NCBI GenBank assembly: GCA_027483445.1
Contig: JAIXUS010000045.1
Location: forward strand, 62,001-126,000
Origin: Bacteroidota bacterium
Lineage (GTDB): Bacteria; Bacteroidota; Bacteroidia; M30B66
Direction of reading: 5' to 3'
DNA: 64,000 bases
The notes beneath the pieces were generated by a model. It made no database searches, had not been told where the DNA came from, and saw nothing but the letters and a program-made list of their open reading frames with translations. Both the position numbers and the translations under genes were made by a program. How positions within the stretch are numbered: the first letter of the stretch is position 1; the number at the start of each line of letters is the position of its first letter. Below are positions 58,261 through 64,000 of the stretch, in pieces.

Positions 58261-58289
58261 ATTGACGCGCTGTTTGATCGAGAAGCCAA
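58261..58289 (-). promoter_or_regulatory. Repeated cis element, copy 2
   Basis: On the minus strand TTGGCT-N17-GTCAAT, 35 bases upstream of the start at 58225. Same spacing and the same CAGCGC block as the other copies. Confidence 0.6.
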
Positions 58290-58330
58290 GGCTTCACCCG
58301 AAGAAGATGTAGAGCGTGGCGGCGGAGCCA

Positions 58331-58738
58331 CTAGCCCAGACGGGCGGCGTAGCGCGCGTAGTCCCCACCCGACGGATCGACGTACAGATACGGGCGACCT
58401 GGGGCGTGGACTTCCACGCACAGGCGCCCCTGACCCACATAACCGCCCTTGCCGGCCAGCCAGTCGCGCGAGGCCAGCAAATTGGCGGCAAAGCCGTCGA
58501 ACTCTTCCGGGGTCATGGTTCGGGTCTCGGTCACGTAGACCACGTAGTCGCCGCTGGCGCTCATGTCCTTCAAGTCCGCTGGCTTGCGCGCAAACGGCAG
58601 CTGAATGCCGAGTTGCTCGACCTGGATCTTCTGGCCCTCCCACTGGAGAGTCATCGGTCTGCGTTCAATGGTGATGGTCATGCTGGGCATGGCTGGCCTT
58701 TCTGGTTGGGTCGGTTCGGTACTTGGGGTGGCGTTCAT
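58331..58738 (-). CDS. Phage protein of unknown function
   Basis: A 135-residue protein: basic beta-rich region (MTITIERRPMTLQWEGQKIQVE), then DYVVYVTETRTMTPEEFDGFAANLLASRDWL, then a GGYVGQGRLCVEVHAPGRPYLYVDPSG end. No family recognised. ATG 58738 overlaps the DUF3489 stop (ATGA), so the two are coupled. Confidence 0.6.
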   Translation of the reverse strand: MNATPSTEPTQPERPAMPSMTITIERRPMTLQWEGQKIQVEQLGIQLPFARKPADLKDMSASGDYVVYVTETRTMTPEEFDGFAANLLASRDWLAGKGGYVGQGRLCVEVHAPGRPYLYVDPSGGDYARYAARLG

Positions 58739-59283
58739 GCGGACTCCCCATCGGGGGAGACAGGATCAATGCGGTACACCCGTTGACCGCCGGTCTCTTT
58801 GGTGGAGGTGATGGTCAGCCCCAGGCGCTTCTTGAGCGTGCCGGCCAGGGTGCCGCGTACCGTGTGCTGTTGCCAGCCCGTGGCTTCCGTGATCTGCGCG
58901 ATGGTGGCGCCTTCGGGGCGCTGCAGCAGACCAATGACCAGGGCTTGCTTGCTGTCGGCACGGGTACGAGCAGTCTTCATTTTGGCCTGTGCGTGCCAAC
59001 TGGCCTCTGCCTTGGCGACATCGGCTTCCAGCTCTGGATCGTCCAGCGTGATCGTTGGCGGCAACGCACCCGGTCGGGGTAGACCCAGGGCATCGTAGCC
59101 CTCGGCAGCGACCACCCAGTCATCACCATCGGGCGTGATCAGGGCGCGTTTGAACAGCCCTTCGAGCACCTTGGCGCGGGCGCCGCCCTTGATGTGCTCG
59201 GGGAACCAAGCGATCTTGCCGCCGCTGTGTTGTACGGCGTGCTCCAGGATGACTTGCTGATTGGGGTTGAGTGTGGTGGTCAT
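58735..59283 (-). CDS. DUF3489 domain-containing protein
   Basis: A 182-residue protein. The C-terminal DUF3489 helix-turn-helix (KQALVIGLLQRPEGATIAQITEATGWQQHTVRGTLAGTLKKRLGLTI) is clear. It would bind DNA and may regulate the phage; the N-domain is acidic. ATG 59283 is used because a longer frame reads into another gene. Confidence 0.8.
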   Translation of the reverse strand: MTTTLNPNQQVILEHAVQHSGGKIAWFPEHIKGGARAKVLEGLFKRALITPDGDDWVVAAEGYDALGLPRPGALPPTITLDDPELEADVAKAEASWHAQAKMKTARTRADSKQALVIGLLQRPEGATIAQITEATGWQQHTVRGTLAGTLKKRLGLTITSTKETGGQRVYRIDPVSPDGESA

Positions 59284-59290
59284 GGCTGCC

Positions 59291-59575
59291 TCACGCTTGC
59301 AGGGTGGCGGCACTGCCGTTTGCGGAAATTGCTCTGTTGGACTTGCGGCTGCGATGCACCGGTTGCTTGGGCGCACCGCCTGCCGCCCGCAGCCCAGCGT
59401 CAAACGCGGCTTGCAAGGCGCTCTTGACGCTCCAGACGCTGACGTCGTGGAAGTCCAGGCTGTCACGGTGGCGGGTTTGAAGGGTTTCGATGAACAGGTG
59501 GTCCAGGGCAATCGATTCGAACAAAAGTTCGATCTCGTCGGGGGACAGTGCGGTGGGGGACATCTTCTTGGCCAT
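59291..59575 (-). CDS. DUF6900-like phage protein
   Basis: A 94-residue helical protein (IELLFESIALDHLFIETLQTRHRDSLDFHDVSVWSVKSALQAAFDAG) resembling DUF6900. AAGGAG seven bases before ATG 59575 decides the start over upstream ATGs. First gene of the leftward three-gene unit 59575-58331. Confidence 0.7.
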   Translation of the reverse strand: MAKKMSPTALSPDEIELLFESIALDHLFIETLQTRHRDSLDFHDVSVWSVKSALQAAFDAGLRAAGGAPKQPVHRSRKSNRAISANGSAATLQA

Positions 59576-59618
59576 TGGGGGCTCCTTGGTGGTGGGTTGC
59601 TTGTCAATCGACATCCGC

Positions 59619-59647
59619 ATTCACGCGCTGTGCGCCACAGAAGCCAA
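59619..59647 (-). promoter_or_regulatory. Repeated cis element, copy 3
   Basis: On the minus strand TTGGCT-N17-GTGAAT, 43 bases upstream of the start at 59575. It precedes the third independent leftward unit, as copies 1 and 2 precede the others. Confidence 0.6.
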
Positions 59648-59735
59648 GCGCTTTTTAATCCCGGGTGATTCACTCGCCTTTACCTGACCAACTGCATCCA
59701 GGAGGCCACCCACTTGCACTGAGTAAAGCGACACC

Positions 59736-60311
59736 ATGGGACTGTCTATTCGCGCCTACGCGCGCCACCGAGGCGTGTCGCACGTGGCCGTCAAGAAGGC
59801 CATCGACACCGGGCGCATCACGCCCTTGCCTGATGGCACCATCGATCCGGTGGCGGCCGATGCCCAGTGGGCGGCCAACACGACACCGACTAGGCGGTCA
59901 GTAGCTGGCGAAGCTAGAAATGTGCCGCAAGCTCCCGCAGCAGCCCGCGAGATTCCGCAGGCCTCCGCAAGAGTGGTGCGCGAAACAGCCGAACCACCGA
60001 CGCCGGCGCTCTCCACCGGTGGCACCTCGCTGCTGCAAGCCCGTACCGTCAACGAGGTCGTCAAGGCGCAGACCAACAAGGTGCGTCTGGCCCGTCTCAA
60101 AGGCGAACTGGTCGACCGTTCGCAGGCCGTGGCCCACGTGTTCAAGCTGGCCCGAGCCGAGCGTGATGCCTGGCTCAACTGGCCGGCGCGGATCTCGGCG
60201 CAGATGGCGGCAGGGCTCGGTGTGGATCCCCATGTGCTGCACGTCGCGCTGGACGCCGCTGTGCGCCAACAGTTGCAAGACCTGGGCGACTTGCAGCCCA
60301 AAGTGGACTGA
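59736..60311 (+). CDS. Phage terminase small subunit-like protein
   Basis: A 191-residue protein. N-terminal helix-turn-helix (IRAYARHRGVSHVAVKKAIDTGRI), Pro/Ala-rich linker, and a helical C-half with LARLKGELVDRSQAVAHVFKLARAERDAWLNWPARIS, as in Nu1-like small terminases. It binds the packaging site. The stop overlaps the terminase large subunit start. Confidence 0.85.
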   Translation: MGLSIRAYARHRGVSHVAVKKAIDTGRITPLPDGTIDPVAADAQWAANTTPTRRSVAGEARNVPQAPAAAREIPQASARVVRETAEPPTPALSTGGTSLLQARTVNEVVKAQTNKVRLARLKGELVDRSQAVAHVFKLARAERDAWLNWPARISAQMAAGLGVDPHVLHVALDAAVRQQLQDLGDLQPKVD

Positions 60312-62299
60312 TGGGTGGACTGACCATGGACGAGTCGTTTTACGAAGGCTGGGACGCGATTGAGCGCGCCTGGCGCGAAGGCCTCACGCCCGATCCGCTA
60401 TTGACTGTGTCCGAATGGGCCGACAAGCACCGGGTGCTCTCCAGCAAGGCCGCGTCCGAACCTGGCCGCTGGCGCACCAGCCGTACGCCCTATCTGCGCG
60501 AGATCATGGATTGCTTGTCCCCGATGTCGCCGATCGAGCGGGTGGTGTTCATGAAGGGGGCACAGGTTGGCGGGACGGAGTTAGGGCTGAACTGGGTGGG
60601 CTATGTGATCCACCACGCACCAGGTCCAATGATGGCGGTTTGGCCCACGGTGGAAATGGCCAAGCGGGCATCCAAGCAGCGCATCGACGCGCTGATCGAG
60701 GAGAGCCCCGCTATCCAGGAGCGGATCGCCCCAGCGCGCAGCCGCGATTCGGGCAACACCATCCTGGCCAAGGAGTTTCATGGCGGGGTGCTGGTGATGA
60801 CCGGTGCCAACAGCGCCGTGGGCCTGCGCTCCATGCCGGTGCGCTACCTGTTCCTCGATGAGGTCGACGGCTACCCGCTGGATGTGGAAGGTGAAGGCGA
60901 TGCGATTTCCCTGGCCGAGGCGCGTACCCGCACCTTTGCCAGGCGCAAGATCCTGATCGTCTCAACCCCGACGATTGCGGGGGCCAGTGCGGTGGAGCGC
61001 GAGTTCGAGGCATCGGACCAGCGCCGCTACTTCGTGCCGTGCCCGCACTGTGAGCAGCGCCAGTGGCTGCGCTTTGAGCAACTGCGCTGGGAGCGCGGAC
61101 AGCTCGGGACCGCCACCTACATCTGTGAAAGTTGTGGTGAACCCATCGCCGAGCATCACAAGACCTGGATGCTGGAAAACGGCCAGTGGCAGGCCTGCGC
61201 TCCGGAGAACGCCGGACGCACCGCCGGATTTCATCTCTCCAGCCTTTACAGCCCAGTGGGCTGGCGCAGCTGGATCGAGATCGCGCGCGCATGGGAGTCG
61301 GCGGCGATGTCCGACACCCGTTCGGCCTCAGCCATCAAGACCTTCAAGAACACCGAGCTGGGTGAGACCTGGGTCGAGGAAGGCGAAGCGCCCGATTGGC
61401 AGCGCCTGCTCGAGCGGCGGGAAGACTACCGCATTGGCACCGTGCCGACGGGCGGCCTGCTGCTCACTGCCGGTGCCGACGTCCAGAAGGATCGTATTGA
61501 AGTCTCGGTCTGGGCCTTCGGGCGTGGCAAGGCGGCGTGGCTGATCGAGCACCAGGTGCTGATGGGCGACACAGCCCGTATCGAAGTCTGGTCGGGCTTG
61601 GCCAAGCTCATGGGCGAGACCTGGACCCACAGCAGTGGCTGCCAGCTGAGCTTGGCGCGCATCGCTCTGGATACCGGCTATGCCACGCAGGAGGCCTATG
61701 CCTTTGTACGCAGCGTACGGGATTCCCGACTCATGCCCATCAAGGGGATCGCCGGTGGCGCGGCGCTGATCGGCACGCCGACGGCGGTGGATGCCACCGC
61801 CAGTGGCAAAAAGCTGCGCCGGGGCATCAAGGTGTTCCCGGTGGCCGGCGGCATTGCCAAGCTGGAGTTCTACAACAACCTGCGCAAAAGCGCGGAGGTG
61901 GCCGAAGACGGCGTTACGACCGTCTACCCGGCAGGTTATGTGCACCTGCCCAAGGTGGATGCTGAATATCTGCAGCAGCTCTGTGGCGAGCAACTGATCA
62001 CCCGGCGCGACCGCAACGGCTTTGCCCACCGCGAATGGCAAAAGATGCGCGAGCGTAACGAGGCGCTCGATTGTTATGTCTACGCCCGCGCTGCCGCCGC
62101 CGTTGCGGGTCTGGACCGGTTCGAGGACCGGCACTGGCTCGAATTGGAAAAACAACTCGGCGTCGGTCCTCCAACCGATGCCATCACTACTGATACCCCC
62201 GAGGCCACTCGAGAACAGAAGTTCGACGGTGGCCTCGGCACTTCTGGCAACACCACACCGGCTTCGCGCCGAGTGGTGCGCAGCCGATGGATGACCTGA
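60311..62299 (+). CDS. Terminase large subunit (lambda gpA family)
   Basis: A 662-residue packaging motor. ATPase: MKGAQVGGTELGLNWVG as Walker A, RYLFLDEVDGYP as Walker B and LIVSTPTIAGASAVEREF as motif III. A zinc-like CPHC...CESC insert follows. The nuclease domain has TAGADVQKDRIEVSVWAFG (first Asp) and ALDTGYATQEAYAF. ATG 60311 overlaps the upstream stop; ATG 60326 is an alternative. A gpA-type enzyme implies cos packaging. Confidence 0.93.
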   Translation: MGGLTMDESFYEGWDAIERAWREGLTPDPLLTVSEWADKHRVLSSKAASEPGRWRTSRTPYLREIMDCLSPMSPIERVVFMKGAQVGGTELGLNWVGYVIHHAPGPMMAVWPTVEMAKRASKQRIDALIEESPAIQERIAPARSRDSGNTILAKEFHGGVLVMTGANSAVGLRSMPVRYLFLDEVDGYPLDVEGEGDAISLAEARTRTFARRKILIVSTPTIAGASAVEREFEASDQRRYFVPCPHCEQRQWLRFEQLRWERGQLGTATYICESCGEPIAEHHKTWMLENGQWQACAPENAGRTAGFHLSSLYSPVGWRSWIEIARAWESAAMSDTRSASAIKTFKNTELGETWVEEGEAPDWQRLLERREDYRIGTVPTGGLLLTAGADVQKDRIEVSVWAFGRGKAAWLIEHQVLMGDTARIEVWSGLAKLMGETWTHSSGCQLSLARIALDTGYATQEAYAFVRSVRDSRLMPIKGIAGGAALIGTPTAVDATASGKKLRRGIKVFPVAGGIAKLEFYNNLRKSAEVAEDGVTTVYPAGYVHLPKVDAEYLQQLCGEQLITRRDRNGFAHREWQKMRERNEALDCYVYARAAAAVAGLDRFEDRHWLELEKQLGVGPPTDAITTDTPEATREQKFDGGLGTSGNTTPASRRVVRSRWMT

Positions 62300-62300
62300 C

Positions 62301-62507
62301 ATGACCTACACCCCCGAACACCTGCAGGCCTTGCGTGAAGCCCTGGCCAGCGGCGAGCACCGCGTGACCTACGAGGGCAAGAGCATCGAGTACCGCAGTG
62401 TGGCCGATCTCAAAGCCGCGATTGCCGAGGTCGAAGCCACCCTTGCGCGTGAATCCGGTGCCCCAAAGTTACGCCAGATCCGCGTGACCACGAGCAAGGC
62501 GCTCTGA
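62301..62507 (+). CDS. gpW-like head-tail joining protein
   Basis: A 68-residue protein (LQALREALASGEHRVTYEGKSIEYRSVADLKAAIAEVEATLARE) matching lambda gpW in length and in the YRSVADL region. It closes the filled head. The stop overlaps the portal start. Confidence 0.87.
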   Translation: MTYTPEHLQALREALASGEHRVTYEGKSIEYRSVADLKAAIAEVEATLARESGAPKLRQIRVTTSKAL

Positions 62508-64000
62508 TGGACTGGCTCAAAAAACTTCGTCGCCGCATGTTCGGCGGCACGCCCGTCTATGACAGTACCGGCGGTGGTCGTCGCGCCTTGGCCTGGATGC
62601 CGGGCAACCCAGGTGCCGTGGCCGCTTTGTCGTTGGCTCAGGACGAGCTGCGCGCTAAGAGCCGGGATCTGGTGCGGCGCAATGCCTGGGCTGCGGCTGG
62701 CATCGAAGCCTTCGTAGCGAATGCCATCGGTACCGGCATCAAGCCGCAGAGCATGGTGCAGGACCAAACCATTCGTGAGGCCATCCACAGCCTGTGGTGG
62801 GACTGGTGTGAGCAGGCGGATGCCGCAGGCCTGACCGACTTCTACGGTCTGCAGGCACTGGCCACCCGGGCGATGCTTGAGGGTGGCGAAGCCCTGATCC
62901 GACTGCGTTACCGGCGTGTCGAGGATGGCTTGCCAGTGGCACTGCAGATCCAGGTAGTGGAAGCCGAACACCTGCCGACCACGATGAACCGAGATCTGCC
63001 TGGTGGGAATGTGATCCGTGCGGGTATCGAGTTCGACCGGCTGGGGCGGCGGGTGGCTTACCACCTGTACCGATCTCATCCCAACGACGGGTTGTTGGCA
63101 CCGATGTCCAGCCAGGGTGGGATGGACACCGTGCGTGTGGATGCCAGCGAAGTGATCCACCTGTTCCGCCCGTTGCGACCTGGCCAGATTCGAGGCGAGC
63201 CATGGCTGACGCGGGCACTGGTCAAGCTCAATGAACTCGATCAGTACGACGACGCCGAGCTGGTTCGCAAAAAGACCGCCGCCATGTTCGCTGGTTTCAT
63301 CACCCGCATGGCCCCAGAAGACAACCTGATGGGCGAGTCGGCGGCTGATGCCAACGGTGTGGCGCTCTCGGGCATGGAACCCGGCACGCTTCAGATTCTG
63401 GAGCCCGGGGAGGACATCAAATTCTCAGCCCCCGCTGATGTGGGCAGTTCCTACGCAGAGTTCATGCGTCAGCAGTTCCGCGCGGTGGCTGCGGCCATGG
63501 GCATCACCTACGAGATGCTCACGGGTGACCTGACGCAGGTGAATTACTCCTCCATTCGTGCTGGCCTGCTGGAGTTTCGACGCCGCTGCGAAGCTTTGCA
63601 GCACGGCGTGATCGTGCACCAGCTGTGCCGTCCAATCTGGTGCGCCTGGATGGATCAGGCGGTGCTCGAAGGTGTCCTCGACTTGCCCGTTTATCGAAAG
63701 AGCCAACGCCAGTACCAAGCTGCCAAGTGGATCCCACAGGGTTGGAAATGGGTCGATCCGCAGAAGGAATACAACGCGATGAAGCTGGCGATCCGCGCGG
63801 GCCTCATGAGTCGATCGGAAGCGATCTCAGGCAATGGTTATGACGCCGAAGACGTGGACCGCGAGATCGCTGCGGACAACGCCCGAGCCGATGACTTGGG
63901 TTTGGTCTTCGATTCGGATCCCCGTTACGACCAACCCCTGACGACCCCATCACCACCGGCCAGCGATGCCACGCTGTCCGATCTCTCAACCGATACTTCT
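62507..64000 (+). CDS. Phage portal protein, lambda family (3'-partial)
   Basis: 498 codons up to the window edge, no stop. Lambda gpB-type portal: MDWLKKLRRRMFGG, SRDLVRRNAWAAAGIEAFVANAIGTGIKP, VVEAEHLPTTMNRDLPGGNVIRAGIEFD, EVIHLFRPLRPGQIRGEPWL and VNYSSIRAGLLEFRRRCEALQH. Full-length family members have about 500-550 residues, so only the end is missing. ATG 62507 overlaps the gpW stop. Confidence 0.93.
   Translation, partial: MDWLKKLRRRMFGGTPVYDSTGGGRRALAWMPGNPGAVAALSLAQDELRAKSRDLVRRNAWAAAGIEAFVANAIGTGIKPQSMVQDQTIREAIHSLWWDWCEQADAAGLTDFYGLQALATRAMLEGGEALIRLRYRRVEDGLPVALQIQVVEAEHLPTTMNRDLPGGNVIRAGIEFDRLGRRVAYHLYRSHPNDGLLAPMSSQGGMDTVRVDASEVIHLFRPLRPGQIRGEPWLTRALVKLNELDQYDDAELVRKKTAAMFAGFITRMAPEDNLMGESAADANGVALSGMEPGTLQILEPGEDIKFSAPADVGSSYAEFMRQQFRAVAAAMGITYEMLTGDLTQVNYSSIRAGLLEFRRRCEALQHGVIVHQLCRPIWCAWMDQAVLEGVLDLPVYRKSQRQYQAAKWIPQGWKWVDPQKEYNAMKLAIRAGLMSRSEAISGNGYDAEDVDREIAADNARADDLGLVFDSDPRYDQPLTTPSPPASDATLSDLSTDTS

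Noticed and set aside
58239-58643. A 134-codon minus-strand frame
   Set aside because: It overlaps the 58331-58738 gene in another frame and is Arg/Gly/Ser-rich with no motif; the chosen gene is coupled to DUF3489 by ATGA.

Overview
The window looks like a high-GC betaproteobacterium, probably Burkholderiales. This is inferred from the PurF and GlnS sequences, the gene density and the codon use. No rRNA, tRNA or CRISPR array was recognised. The window is a mosaic of accessory DNA around one clear housekeeping gene (purF).

1-8145 is the end of a lambda-like siphoprophage. An unusual cassette of three 2OG-Fe(II) oxygenase-like proteins, a 67-residue protein and a radical SAM/SPASM enzyme runs with overlapping genes straight into the tail-tip genes (DUF1833, NlpC/P60, gpJ). 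A terminator and a complete lysis cassette follow (holin, glucosaminidase endolysin, Rz with nested Rz1).

8146-12790 is host DNA rearranged by insertion sequences. galE is cut after 85 codons by an IS3-family element with a -1 frameshift signal. An IS5-family element with a TTAG target duplication lies just upstream of purF.

12791-18721 is a small imported island. It has a broken WYL-protein fragment fused by rearrangement to a GST gene, a GNAT gene, and a fabF / sugar-phosphate isomerase / DUF1638 operon divergent from a TetR regulator with a palindromic operator between them.

18722-31805 is a minus-strand run of 14 tightly packed genes plus an AraC regulator. They centre on thiol, methionine-sulfoxide and redox-stress chemistry: MsrA, two related thioredoxin-like proteins (one fused to MsrB), SelO, a hydrolase-OsmC fusion, a flavin disulfide reductase, a molybdopterin oxidoreductase with a ferredoxin-reductase-like partner, EgtB and EgtD (ergothioneine), a GreA/B-like protein, MOSC and ZntB/CorA.

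31875-33663 is a copper-handling remnant. It starts with a chimeric ORF in which the N-terminal third of GlnS is joined in frame to a type-1 copper protein.

33848-45664 is a defence and mobility region. It holds a PIN protein with an XRE-ImmA regulator, a four-gene operon of unknown proteins including a PD-(D/E)XK nuclease, a second XRE/ImmA pair, a DUF2924 / serine recombinase module, and a two-gene membrane-protein plus cytosolic-protein operon.

45815-64000 is a second lambda-like prophage read left to right. It has early operators, Sak4-like recombination genes, primase-helicase, a RuvC-like resolvase, ParDE, two ParB-methyltransferase fusions around an M15 peptidase, a minus-strand block with a thrice-repeated cis element, then terminase, gpW and the portal gene, which runs off the window.
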